64,000 bases of DNA from JADJYF01 sp965278995 (GTDB lineage Bacteria > Pseudomonadota > Gammaproteobacteria > Ga0077536). The translations under genes were made by a program, and so were the position numbers. The notes under the pieces are model-generated. The model did no database searches, was not told the DNA's origin, and saw only the letters and a program-made list of their open reading frames with translations. Within the stretch, counting starts at the first letter, position 1. Every line of letters starts with the position of its first letter. Where the stretch lies: assembly GCA_965278995.1 (NCBI GenBank), contig OZ257136.1:4340001-4404000 (forward strand). The letters run 5' to 3'. Below, one piece after another: positions 38,046-46,385 of the stretch.

Positions 38046-38705
38046 TCAGTCATCCTCGAACAGGCGATCGGCGACGAACGGGTTGCTGTGGCGTTCAACG
38101 CCGAAACTCGACTCGGGCCCGTGACCCGGGACGAAGCGAACCTCGTTGCCGAGCGGCCATAAGCGGTTGCGGATCGAGGCCAGTAGCTGGGCGTGATTAC
38201 CTCGCGGCAAATCGGTGCGACCAATCGAACCGCGGAACAGCACGTCGCCGACGAAGGCCAGACCATCGGTATGGTAGAACACGACATGGCCGGGCGTGTG
38301 GCCGGGGCAATGGATGACCGCCAGCTGTTCTTCGCCGCAATCGACGGTATCGCCGTCGACCAGCCAGCGATCGGGCTTGAACGCTGTTGTTGGCGGGAAA
38401 CCGTAAGCGCGGCCTTGTTCAGGCAGTGCGTCGAGCCAGAATTCATCGGCGCGCTCCGGACCTTCCAACGGTACGCCGTAGTGCTCGGCCAGACGGCGCG
38501 CCCCGGACGCATGATCGAGGTGCGCGTGGGTCAGCACGATACGTTCGACTGTCACCTGGTGATGGCTGACGGCAGCTTCAATGCGGTCGAGGTCGCCGCC
38601 TGGATCGACAACCAGACCGCGGCGGCTGGCTGCGGACCATACCACCGAACAGTTCTGTTGAAATGGTGTTACCGGAACGATCTGATGTTGAACGCGCGAA
38701 ATCAT
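38046..38705 (-). CDS. MBL-fold hydrolase, YcbL/glyoxalase II-like
   Basis: 219 aa, cytoplasmic. The metal-binding residues of the type I glyoxalase II / YcbL group are visible: 'LTHAHLDHASGARRLAEHY' (HxHxDH), 'VIHCPGHTPGHVVFY', 'FVGDVLFRGSIGRTDL' and 'FVPGHGPESSFGVERHSNP'. The N-terminus 'VPVTPFQQNCSVVW' is characteristic. These enzymes hydrolyse glutathione thioesters, or have unknown thioester substrates. Its 3' end faces pyc across the RNA/terminator region. Confidence 0.9.
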   Translation of the reverse strand: MISRVQHQIVPVTPFQQNCSVVWSAASRRGLVVDPGGDLDRIEAAVSHHQVTVERIVLTHAHLDHASGARRLAEHYGVPLEGPERADEFWLDALPEQGRAYGFPPTTAFKPDRWLVDGDTVDCGEEQLAVIHCPGHTPGHVVFYHTDGLAFVGDVLFRGSIGRTDLPRGNHAQLLASIRNRLWPLGNEVRFVPGHGPESSFGVERHSNPFVADRLFEDD

Positions 38706-38888
38706 GAGAGTCCTCGTAGTCGGTCATTCGACCGCACCTGGAATCTACTGCGCGCACGCGCCTGTGGTCCAGTATCGCGACGCTGGCTGGACTGTGGCTG
38801 GTAGTCGCCATCGCGCATAATGGCGACCGTGCTCGCGCGATTTCCAGACGCGGGCCGCAACGTGTACAAGCCGCAGGAGATTCAGCGC

Positions 38889-39359
38889 ATGCCAGTCGAA
38901 GAAGGTAAAACCGCCCCGGCATTCACGTTGCCGGACGCACAGGGCAACAACGTCCAACTGAAAGATTTCAAGGGCAAGGACGTCGTCGTCTATTTCTATC
39001 CCAAGGACGATACACCTGGTTGTACCAAGGAAGCCTGCGGCTTCCGTGACGACTGGAAAACGTTGAGCAAACGCGGCGTCGTCGTTATCGGCATCTCGCC
39101 CGATGGTGCCGAATCACACCAGAAATTCGCGGCGAAGTACGGACTACCTTTTCTGCTGCTGTCCGATAAAGACAAAGCCGTGATGACGGCCTATGGCGCT
39201 TACGGCGAGAAAGTCATGTACGGCAAGAAGACCATGGGCGTCATCCGCTCGACCGTATGGGTCGGTGCCGACGGCAAAGTCCGCAAACATTGGAAGCGCG
39301 TCGCCAGCGCCGCCGAGCATCCCGCGAAAGTGCTGGAAGCGCTCAACACCGCCAACTGA
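38889..39359 (+). CDS. bcp: Peroxiredoxin Bcp (thioredoxin-dependent thiol peroxidase)
   Basis: 156 aa from the ATG at 38889, with AGGAGA 9 bp upstream; a frame back to 38820 lacks this. It reduces peroxides with electrons from thioredoxin. The peroxidatic Cys is in 'FYPKDDTPGCTKEACGFRD', and the second Cys, five residues later, is the resolving Cys of the BCP/PrxQ group. The usual 'GVVVIGISPDGAESHQKF' follows. No neighbouring regulator on the same strand; the next gene is convergent. Confidence 0.95.
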   Translation: MPVEEGKTAPAFTLPDAQGNNVQLKDFKGKDVVVYFYPKDDTPGCTKEACGFRDDWKTLSKRGVVVIGISPDGAESHQKFAAKYGLPFLLLSDKDKAVMTAYGAYGEKVMYGKKTMGVIRSTVWVGADGKVRKHWKRVASAAEHPAKVLEALNTAN

Positions 39360-39426
39360 GCAGCAGTCTGGGGGAACGGTGCAGGGCCATCTGCTCCGCA
39401 CCGTCGCCCAACTCAACTCCAGAACT

Positions 39427-39888
39427 TCAGTTCCAGATCTCGTAACGCGAGCGCCAGGCACCGTCAGCGTCCGCTTCGAGTACCCGAAGCACGTTACCGG
39501 TGGTCAGTGCGCCGGCCTTGGCGCCGTCGACCTGAGCGCCCCATACGCCGGCAATGTGCAGGGCGTTGCCACGCAGCTCGCACGACACGATATCGATACG
39601 GTAGTCGGCGTGAGTGGCCGGCCCCGGGTGCGCGCGCAGGTAGGTCGATATCGGCTCGCGCCCGACGATGGTCTCGTCGCTCGGCGGCATGAGTACGGCG
39701 GATTCGGCATAGAGCGCAGATATCGACTGCGTACCGGTACCGTTCAGCGCGGCCAGCCAGCGCATCGTATAGGCCTCGGCGATGGCGCGTTTACTGCTGT
39801 CCGGGGCGCAGCTGGTGATTGCAGCGGTGCTTGGGAGTGCTGCCGTCAAGGTCGTCGCGGCCAGGATGAAAGGAACAATGGTCTTCAT
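39427..39888 (-). CDS. Exported SnoaL/NTF2-like (SgcJ/EcaC-type) protein
   Basis: 153 aa from the ATG at 39888, preceded by GAGGAAA. A signal peptide (MKTIVPFILAATTLTAALPSTAA) leads into an NTF2-like cone fold: 'IAEAYTMRWLAALNGTGTQSISALYAESAVLMPPSDE' is the SgcJ/EcaC signature. It ends in a YEIWN strand. Catalytic residues for a ketosteroid isomerase-type reaction are not evident, so the function is open. It is divergent from a LysR-type gene, a layout typical of a regulator and its target. Confidence 0.8.
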   Translation of the reverse strand: MKTIVPFILAATTLTAALPSTAAITSCAPDSSKRAIAEAYTMRWLAALNGTGTQSISALYAESAVLMPPSDETIVGREPISTYLRAHPGPATHADYRIDIVSCELRGNALHIAGVWGAQVDGAKAGALTTGNVLRVLEADADGAWRSRYEIWN

Positions 39889-40025
39889 GGGTTGTTTCCT
39901 CATAGACTCGTATTCAAAGCGGGTTCAGCGGATATTGCTGCGTTGCAGTAAAAGATAGGCGCTTTATTCCAGGAATCCTAGCCCGCAAGAGGAAATGCAT
40001 TGTTTCTTAATCGGCAACCATAGCG

Positions 40026-40916
40026 ATGCTGGATCGACTGACCAGCATGCAGGTGTTCATGGCGGTCGTGCGTGGCGGCAGCTTTGCGGCGGCAGCTGCC
40101 GAACTCGGTATTTCACGGGCTATGGCGACCAAACACATCCAGTCGCTGGAAGCGCATCTCGATGTGCGGCTGTTCAATCGAAGTACCCGGAGTACCCGTC
40201 TGACCGAGGCCGGTGGCCAGTATTTCAAGCAGCTCGGCGAGATTCTGACCGAACTGGACCAGGTAGAGCACCGCCTGAGCGATGCGGCGCGCGGCGCGCG
40301 TGGCGTCCTGGCGGTCGCCGCCCCGCCGCTGTTCGGCGCGCTGTACCTGAGCCCGGTCGTGGCTGATTTCATGCTGGCCTATCCCGCCGTGCAGATGCGC
40401 CTGCTGCTGACCGACAGGCATATCGATCTCGTCGACGAAGGGATCGATGTCGCTGTCAGCGTGCGTGAGCTCGGCGACAGCAGCTACATCGCGCGTCGAC
40501 TGACCGCTGTGCGGATGGTGGTTTGCGCCAGCGCGGACTATTTGAGCGAGCGGGGTGAGCCACAACACCCGCAGGAACTGACGGGCCACAACTGCCTGCT
40601 GTTTGCCGAGCAGCCCGGCCATCTGTTCAGCGATTGGACTTTTCTCGAAAACGGCCAGCGCCTGCAGGTGCGGGTCACCGGCGATATCGTCTCCAACGCC
40701 GGAGATGCGCTGCATGCGCTCGCACTTCGAGGCCGCGGCGTCGTGCGGTTGCCGCATTACATCGTCGCCGGCGCACTGGCCGACGGGCGCTTGCAGACCG
40801 TACTCGAGGCATTCGAGCCAGCCCTGCGCCCGGTGCATGCCTTGTACGCGCATCGCGAACATCTTCCGGGCAAGATTCGCCGTTTCCTTGATTTCGCCGC
40901 CGCCCGCCTGGCCTGA
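40026..40916 (+). CDS. LysR-family transcriptional regulator
   Basis: 296 aa. The N-terminal winged helix-turn-helix is clear ('LTSMQVFMAVVRGGSFAAAA', 'LGISRAMATKHIQSLEAHL', 'LFNRSTRSTRLTEAG'). It is followed by a linker helix and the periplasmic-binding-protein-like effector domain ('GVLAVAAPPLFGALYLSPVVADFMLAYPAVQMRLLL'). The subtype matches common regulators of unknown ligand and is not OxyR. The divergent NTF2-like gene and the downstream peroxiredoxin-glutaredoxin are the likely targets by position. Confidence 0.93.
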   Translation: MLDRLTSMQVFMAVVRGGSFAAAAAELGISRAMATKHIQSLEAHLDVRLFNRSTRSTRLTEAGGQYFKQLGEILTELDQVEHRLSDAARGARGVLAVAAPPLFGALYLSPVVADFMLAYPAVQMRLLLTDRHIDLVDEGIDVAVSVRELGDSSYIARRLTAVRMVVCASADYLSERGEPQHPQELTGHNCLLFAEQPGHLFSDWTFLENGQRLQVRVTGDIVSNAGDALHALALRGRGVVRLPHYIVAGALADGRLQTVLEAFEPALRPVHALYAHREHLPGKIRRFLDFAAARLA

Positions 40917-40933
40917 ACTTGTGCGCGACATGA

Positions 40934-40960
40934 GCCTATGCACGCATAGGCAACGCCTAT
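40934..40960. promoter_or_regulatory. Inverted repeat GCCTATG-CACG-CATAGGC with adjacent ATAG-N7-CTAT
   Basis: A perfect 7-bp inverted repeat (40934-40951) overlaps an ATAG-N7-CTAT element (40946-40960), and a further ATAG occurs at 40970-40973. The spacing resembles OxyR-type half-sites only partly, since the expected inner T and A are C and G. It lies about 100 bp before the peroxiredoxin-glutaredoxin gene and 18 bp after the LysR gene, so it is a plausible operator. Confidence 0.4.
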
Positions 40961-41062
40961 CGTGAAGAAATAGACAATCGATTTTCAATCAAACCGGCAC
41001 GTCCTTATCCTCGCTGCATCGATTCATTTTCAAACACGACATTCTTAGGTGAGGACACAACC

Positions 41063-41806
41063 ATGTTGGAGAACAAAGAAGGCCAGGCCGTTCCGGCCGT
41101 CAATTTCCGTACCCGCAAAGGGCACGAGTGGGTGAGCGTGACCTCTACCGAGATCTTTGCCGGCAGAACAGTCATCGTCTTTTCGCTGCCGGGCGCGTTT
41201 ACGCCGACCTGCTCGTCTTCGCATGTGCCACGCTACAACCAGCTGGCGGCCGAATTCCGCAAGCATGGTGTTGACGAAATCGTCTGCGTATCGGTCAACG
41301 ACGCTTTCGTCATGAACGAATGGCAGGAATCCCAGCAGGCCTGGAACCTGCGTTTCGTCCCCGACGGCAACGGCGAGTTCACCGAGAAGATGGGCATGCT
41401 GGTCGACAAGGAAGATTTGGGTTTCGGGCGCCGCTCGTGGCGTTATTCGATGCTTGTCTGTGACGGCATCATCGCCAGGATGTTCATCGAGCCGGATGTC
41501 GCGGGTGACCCTTACGACGTCTCCGACGCCGATACGATGCTGCGGTATCTCGCGCCGACAGCGGCGAAGCCGCTTGACGTAACCGTGTTTACGCGCAAGG
41601 GCTGCAGCCACTGCGCGCGCGCCAAACAGGCGCTTGAGTCAGCTGATCTGCCGTACGAGGAATTGCTGTTGAATGTGCATTTCACCGATCGCAGTCTGCG
41701 CGCGGTGGCTGGCCGTACGACCTTTCCTCAGGTCTTCGTCAACGGTTCGCATATCGGCGGCGCGGATGAACTCGAGAACTGGTTGAGACAGGCGAACGCG
41801 GCCTGA
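41063..41806 (+). CDS. Peroxiredoxin 5 - glutaredoxin fusion
   Basis: 247 aa. Residues 1-165 are an AhpE/Prx5-type peroxiredoxin with peroxidatic Cys50 in 'LPGAFTPTCSSSHVPRYNQ'. Residues 171-247 are glutaredoxin with C181-SH-C184 (RKGCSHCARAK), the cis-Pro region 'RTTFPQVFVNGSHIGG' and a C-terminal helix. The glutaredoxin domain feeds glutathione electrons to the peroxidase, so one chain removes peroxides with GSH. The CSHC site differs from the commoner CPFC/CPYC. The operator-like repeats upstream suggest oxidative-stress control. Confidence 0.94.
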   Translation: MLENKEGQAVPAVNFRTRKGHEWVSVTSTEIFAGRTVIVFSLPGAFTPTCSSSHVPRYNQLAAEFRKHGVDEIVCVSVNDAFVMNEWQESQQAWNLRFVPDGNGEFTEKMGMLVDKEDLGFGRRSWRYSMLVCDGIIARMFIEPDVAGDPYDVSDADTMLRYLAPTAAKPLDVTVFTRKGCSHCARAKQALESADLPYEELLLNVHFTDRSLRAVAGRTTFPQVFVNGSHIGGADELENWLRQANAA

Positions 41807-41815
41807 GTCGAGGTG

Positions 41816-41841
41816 CCGGCGCGGCGAAACCGCCGCGCCGG
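41816..41841. terminator. Very stable hairpin, probable bidirectional terminator
   Basis: A perfect 11-bp GC-only stem (CCGGCGCGGCG / CGCCGCGCCGG) with AAAC loop, between the ends of two convergent genes. There is no T tract, so it may act as a stabiliser or block instead of a classical terminator. Confidence 0.5.
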
Positions 41842-41882
41842 TCCGCCCGCGTATCCGGCCTATCGCTGCCGCCGCGCCGTGC

Positions 41883-42788
41883 TCAGTAGCTGAGCTGCGC
41901 CGACACGTATAACGCTTCCTCGTCTGGCCGATTGGCGATGCGGCCGAGGTCGGCATAAGCCACTGTCACAGCCACGTGTTTGGTGGGCAGCCAGGCGGCG
42001 AAGACATCGAAGATATCGTTCTCTTCGAAACTGCTTAGGTTGTCTGGTCGCGTACGAAACTCGGCGCCAATAGCCACAGCATCGGTGAGGAACACCGCCA
42101 CACTGCCCTCGAATTGCGCTTGATAGTCATCGTGACGATCGCCGCCGAATCCGAGTAGTCCGAACTGGTTGGCGCGCGTAGCGCGGACGGTCGCGTTGAC
42201 GAGAACATTGCGACCGAGGACGCCGGCCAGATACAGCTTGGTTGCGGCGAGATAGAAATCCACCCCGTCATTGTCTTCGGCACCGAGCAGTTTCGGCACG
42301 AATTTGAAATCCAGATTCCGTTTGTATTGCACGCCAAGCGCGACCTGAGGCGTCCAGCGGTCCTGATCGAACACAGCGTCGCCATACACCTTCAGTTTGG
42401 CACCGATAACATCCTGATCGATGGATTCACCCGGCACAGTTTTGCCAAGATTGAAACGCTGGCGCGTATACGACAGCTCCAGGCGGTCGTAGATCCCGAT
42501 AGTCGCCCCGGCCATGAGCAGATCGAAATGACCGGAATCGACATAGGTGGCGAAGCCCGTGCCGCCGATTTCGTCCTTGGTGCCGTAGCCGCCAATCAAG
42601 GCCCACGGCACGATGCCGCCGCCCGCCGTGCCTTCCAACTGGGTCACGCCGCCGGTCGCGAGCAGCCGTCCGCCATCGGCTCTGGCGTCCACCATCAGCA
42701 ATGCCGCGCTAGCCGCAAAAAGGACCAGCCCGAGGCGCAGCGCCTGCTCAAGCTTGGTTTGGAATCGTCCGATAAACCTGTGCGTCAT
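41883..42788 (-). CDS. DUF3034 family outer-membrane/periplasmic protein
   Basis: 301 aa from the ATG at 42788. A signal peptide ends near VDARA. The mature part begins 'GGRLLATGGVTQLEGTAGGGIVPWALIGGYGT', the DUF3034 hallmark. It continues as beta-rich segments with many Tyr/Phe/Arg and ends in an aromatic residue (VSAQLSY), so an outer-membrane barrel is likely. The function is unknown. It is divergent from the hemoglobin-cupredoxin-GGDEF/EAL unit with only 30 bp between start codons, so promoters must overlap coding DNA. Confidence 0.85.
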   Translation of the reverse strand: MTHRFIGRFQTKLEQALRLGLVLFAASAALLMVDARADGGRLLATGGVTQLEGTAGGGIVPWALIGGYGTKDEIGGTGFATYVDSGHFDLLMAGATIGIYDRLELSYTRQRFNLGKTVPGESIDQDVIGAKLKVYGDAVFDQDRWTPQVALGVQYKRNLDFKFVPKLLGAEDNDGVDFYLAATKLYLAGVLGRNVLVNATVRATRANQFGLLGFGGDRHDDYQAQFEGSVAVFLTDAVAIGAEFRTRPDNLSSFEENDIFDVFAAWLPTKHVAVTVAYADLGRIANRPDEEALYVSAQLSY

Positions 42789-42818
42789 GTCGATGTTCCT
42801 GTCCACGGTAAACACCCG

Positions 42819-43367
42819 ATGAAAATGAAATTCTTCAGTTCTGCCGATTCGGGCCAGCTCGGGTCAAGCGCGAGCGTGGCAGCTGTCGGCCGCGCCGGAG
42901 CAATAGCCGGAACGTTACTTATAACGGCCGTTCTGATTACCGCTTTATCGGCCTGTGCACGCCTGACACCGGCGACCGGGACCTTGTATGAGCGGATGGG
43001 CGGCGAACCGGTTATTACGGCGGTGGTCGACGATCTCATCGATCGTTACGCGCAATCGCCTGACGGCTTGCGCTCCTTCGAAAATGTCAAACTCGATCGC
43101 ATCAAGAAGCACATTGTCGAACAGTTCTGCGCCCTGACCAGTGGGCCGTGCACCTATAGCGGGGACGATATGCGACTTGCCCATGGTGGGCTCGACATCA
43201 CCGAGAGGGAATTTTCCTCACTGGTCCAGATGCTGCGCGATGCGCTTGCGCGACAAGGCGTCGCTGAACGCGAGAAGAACGAGCTGCTTCGCATCCTTGC
43301 GCCGATGAAGCGCGACATCGTTACAGGCGGGCGCGGCAAGCAGGAACATCTGGAGGCGCGTTCATGA
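42819..43367 (+). CDS. Exported group 1 truncated hemoglobin lipoprotein
   Basis: 182 aa from the ATG at 42819. After 27 polar residues there is a hydrophobic segment (AIAGTLLITAVLITALSAC) ending in a lipobox with Cys46, so the globin is probably anchored in the periplasm. The globin part has 'TLYERMGGEPVITAVVDDLIDRY', 'FENVKLDRIKKHIVEQFCALTSGPCTY' and the proximal-His region 'DDMRLAHGGLDI' (His122). It may bind O2 or NO. It overlaps the cupredoxin gene by 4 bp. Cytoplasmic truncated globins are far commoner than exported ones. Confidence 0.88.
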   Translation: MKMKFFSSADSGQLGSSASVAAVGRAGAIAGTLLITAVLITALSACARLTPATGTLYERMGGEPVITAVVDDLIDRYAQSPDGLRSFENVKLDRIKKHIVEQFCALTSGPCTYSGDDMRLAHGGLDITEREFSSLVQMLRDALARQGVAEREKNELLRILAPMKRDIVTGGRGKQEHLEARS

Positions 43368-43996
43368 GCCATCATCAAGGGCGTCACTTGTCATTGCTGA
43401 TACTGCTTGCACTGGCGTCAGGCAGCGGAACCGCGCTCGAAGTGCGTGTGCTGGACCAGAACGGTCAGCCAATACCGGACGCGGTCGTTTTCGCCCGCCA
43501 GGCCGGCAAGTCAACTGCTTTGAAGCCGCAAACCGCGATCATCGACCAGGTGAGCAAAAAGTTCGAGCCGCGCGTGAGCGCACTGGCCACCGGCACAACT
43601 GTCACCTTCCCCAACAAGGACGATATCAAGCACCACGTATATTCCTTCTCGCCGCCGAAAGTATTCCAGCTGAAGCTCTATCACGGCGTCACTGCCGACC
43701 CGGTGACGTTCGATAAACCGGGGCTGGTCGTACTCGGCTGCAATATTCACGACGGCATGATTGCCTATGTCTATATTGTCGATGCACCGTACTTCGCGCT
43801 GACCGACGCGACCGGGTCAGTGAAGCTGGCTTCGCTGCCCGCTGGCGACTATGAACTTCAGACCTGGCACTACCAGATGAACGATGAAGCTGTTGCGGCG
43901 ACGCCAGCGGCGGTGAAAGTCGAAACGGCAACGCCGGCGCAGACGCTCGTACTTGCTTTGCGCCAGGACCTGCCGCTGCCGCCACCGCTCGAATAG
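43364..43996 (+). CDS. Exported cupredoxin-like 'methylamine utilization' protein
   Basis: 210 aa. A signal peptide (1-24) is followed by a plastocyanin-like beta sandwich. Probable type 1 copper ligands are His90 or His91 (KDDIKHHVYSF), Cys126, His129 and Met132 (GCNIHDGMIAY). It ends with a carboxypeptidase-regulatory-like strand region ('LPAGDYELQTWHY') and a Pro-rich tail. Annotators often call this family methylamine utilization protein, but nothing here implies methylamine use. It overlaps the globin by 4 bp and precedes the GGDEF-EAL gene by 7 bp, so one operon. Confidence 0.87.
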   Translation: MSHHQGRHLSLLILLALASGSGTALEVRVLDQNGQPIPDAVVFARQAGKSTALKPQTAIIDQVSKKFEPRVSALATGTTVTFPNKDDIKHHVYSFSPPKVFQLKLYHGVTADPVTFDKPGLVVLGCNIHDGMIAYVYIVDAPYFALTDATGSVKLASLPAGDYELQTWHYQMNDEAVAATPAAVKVETATPAQTLVLALRQDLPLPPPLE

Positions 43997-44003
43997 TCCG
44001 CTC

Positions 44004-46385
44004 ATGGCATTGAGCTCGATTCGCAGTCGCATCGTCGCCTTTTTCGGCGGCCTGGTGCTGCTGCTCGCGTGCGCGGCAATCGCCGGAATCACCTTCTTTG
44101 CGAGCAATACAGCCGAGCAACAGGTCACGCGTGAATTGGCCATCGGCGAGCGCGTTTTCGAGCGCATTCTCGACGACAAATCACTGCAGTTGCGCCAGGC
44201 CGCTGTGGTACTTACTGCTGATTTCGCGTTTCGTGAGGCGGTCGCGACCGACGATGCGGCGACGCTGAAATCCGCACTCGAGAACCACGGCAGGCGCATC
44301 AAGGCCGATCTCCTCATGATGACCGACCTGAACGGCCGGATCAGCGCGAGCACCGTGCCCGAGGTCAGTGAGGGCGATCCATTTCCCTATGGTGCATTGC
44401 TGAAACAGGCCAAATCGTCCGGCCAGGCCGCCGGTCTGGCCGTGACCGAGGGTCGGCTCTATCAGATGGTCGTACTGGCGGTTCGCGCTCCGGCCGTGAT
44501 CGGCTGGGTCGCGATGGGCTTCGTGGTCGAAGACGATGTTGCCCACGACCTGGCCGACCTGACTGGCCTGAAGGTTTCCTTCCTGACGCGTTCCGGTCAA
44601 CGCGACTGGCAACTGGTCGGAACGACGCTGTCGGACGCAGAACAGGCTGCTGCCCGAAGCAGTTTCGCGAAGCTGCTCGAGAGCCCGCCGCGGGAGCGGA
44701 TCAAACCAGTTCGGAGCGAGACCGACATGACTTCGGTCGCGACGCTGACCGTCGACGACGACACCGCAGCGGTCGCCGTCCTGCAGCGCTCGCTCGAGTC
44801 AGCTTTGCAAGGTGCAACACAGCTGCGTAACTATCTCATGACGATGACGCTGGTCGGCTTGTGCGCGGCCTTGTTTGGCAGTTTCGTCATCGCACGCGGC
44901 GTAACCAACCCCCTGCGCCAGTTGGGTGTCGTCGCACAATCCATCGCGAGTGGAGACTACACGAGCGCGGTTGAAGTCACTTCACGCGACGAGATTGGCA
45001 CGCTCGCTGGCGCTTTCAACCAGATGCGCGAAGCGATTGCCAGCCGCGAATCGACGATCATGGATCTTGCTTATCGCGATGGGCTCACCCAGCTGCCGAA
45101 TCGAGCGCTGCTCCACGATCGCCTGCAGCAGGCGCTTGCCATCGCGCGCCGTAGCAATGGCGCGGTCAGCGTCCTGCTGCTCGATCTCGACAACTTCCAG
45201 CTGATTAACTCGACGCTCGGCCATCAGAACGGCGACCTTGTCCTGCAGGCCGTAGCGCTTCGCCTGCAATCGTTGCTCGGGCGCAAATCGGATACGCTGG
45301 CGCGTCTGGGCGGCGACGAGTTTGCGATATTGCTGCCGGATTCGGACCTTTCCGCAGCCCGGCGCACGGCCACGCGGTTGCTCACAGTGCTGGAACCGCC
45401 GTTGAACGTCGGCAACCAGGTCGTCGATGTCGGCGGCAGTATCGGCATCGTCACCTATCCGGAACACGGCGACGATGTGGCGGTACTGATGAGCCGGGTC
45501 GATCTCAGCATGACGGTGGCCAAGCGCACGCGTAACGGTTATGTTGAATATGATCCCAGCTACGAGCAGAGTCCGGAGCGTCTATCGCTGTTGAGCGAGC
45601 TGCGCAGTGCCATCGAGAACGATGAACTGGTACTGCTCTATCAGCCGAAGATCGATCTCAGCACGGGACGCGCCGTGCAGGTCGAGGCACTTGTGCGCTG
45701 GCGACATCCGGTGCGTGGTTTCGTGCCGCCCGATCAATTCATTCCGTTTGCCGAACAGACCGGTTATATCCGCAACATTACGCATTGGGTCATCGAAGCC
45801 GCTTGCGCGCAGCTCGCGCGCTGGCATCAGACCGGTATTCCAATCGGTATGTGTATCAATGTCTCAGCGCGCGATCTGTTGAATAATGACCTGCCCGGCT
45901 ATATCGCTGAATGCATTGCGCGCCATCGGATCCCGGTCAGCGGGCTCACGTTGGAAGTCACCGAGAGTGCCATCATGGACGATCCGGTACGTGCCCAGGA
46001 CAATCTGAACCGTTTGCACGCGCTCGGATTGCGCTTGTCGATCGATGATTTCGGTACCGGCTATTCGTCGCTGGCCTACTTGAAGCGCCTCCCCGTGTCT
46101 GAACTCAAGATCGACAAGACGTTCATTCTCAACATGGACAAGGATGCCGACGATGCAATCATCGTCCGCGGCACCATCGACCTCGGTCACAACATGGGGC
46201 TGAAAGTCGTTGCGGAAGGCGTTGAGGGGGCCGAAACGCAGGCGATGCTGACAGACTGGGGTTGCGATATCGCGCAGGGGTATTTCATCAGTCGGCCGCT
46301 GGCCGCCGATGTGCTGGAAGTATGGCTGCAGGAACGGCAGGTATCCGCGACCGTACCAGTGCAGCTGTCAATGGTCAGCGCTTGA
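44004..46385 (+). CDS. Membrane-bound GGDEF-EAL protein (c-di-GMP synthesis and breakdown)
   Basis: 793 aa from the ATG at 44004. Membrane segments at 10-33 and 278-298 flank a periplasmic sensor of about 240 residues. HAMP (about 299-350), GGDEF and EAL domains follow. The cyclase motif is intact (ARLGGDEFAIL, 436-440) with an I-site RKSD at 427-430. The phosphodiesterase side has 'EALVRWRHP' (561-563), 'NVSARDL', 'LEVTESAIM', 'IDDFGTGYSS' and 'EGVE', so both activities are plausible. The operon partners (exported globin and cupredoxin) suggest that the sensor reads a periplasmic redox or gas signal. Confidence 0.94.
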   Translation: MALSSIRSRIVAFFGGLVLLLACAAIAGITFFASNTAEQQVTRELAIGERVFERILDDKSLQLRQAAVVLTADFAFREAVATDDAATLKSALENHGRRIKADLLMMTDLNGRISASTVPEVSEGDPFPYGALLKQAKSSGQAAGLAVTEGRLYQMVVLAVRAPAVIGWVAMGFVVEDDVAHDLADLTGLKVSFLTRSGQRDWQLVGTTLSDAEQAAARSSFAKLLESPPRERIKPVRSETDMTSVATLTVDDDTAAVAVLQRSLESALQGATQLRNYLMTMTLVGLCAALFGSFVIARGVTNPLRQLGVVAQSIASGDYTSAVEVTSRDEIGTLAGAFNQMREAIASRESTIMDLAYRDGLTQLPNRALLHDRLQQALAIARRSNGAVSVLLLDLDNFQLINSTLGHQNGDLVLQAVALRLQSLLGRKSDTLARLGGDEFAILLPDSDLSAARRTATRLLTVLEPPLNVGNQVVDVGGSIGIVTYPEHGDDVAVLMSRVDLSMTVAKRTRNGYVEYDPSYEQSPERLSLLSELRSAIENDELVLLYQPKIDLSTGRAVQVEALVRWRHPVRGFVPPDQFIPFAEQTGYIRNITHWVIEAACAQLARWHQTGIPIGMCINVSARDLLNNDLPGYIAECIARHRIPVSGLTLEVTESAIMDDPVRAQDNLNRLHALGLRLSIDDFGTGYSSLAYLKRLPVSELKIDKTFILNMDKDADDAIIVRGTIDLGHNMGLKVVAEGVEGAETQAMLTDWGCDIAQGYFISRPLAADVLEVWLQERQVSATVPVQLSMVSA

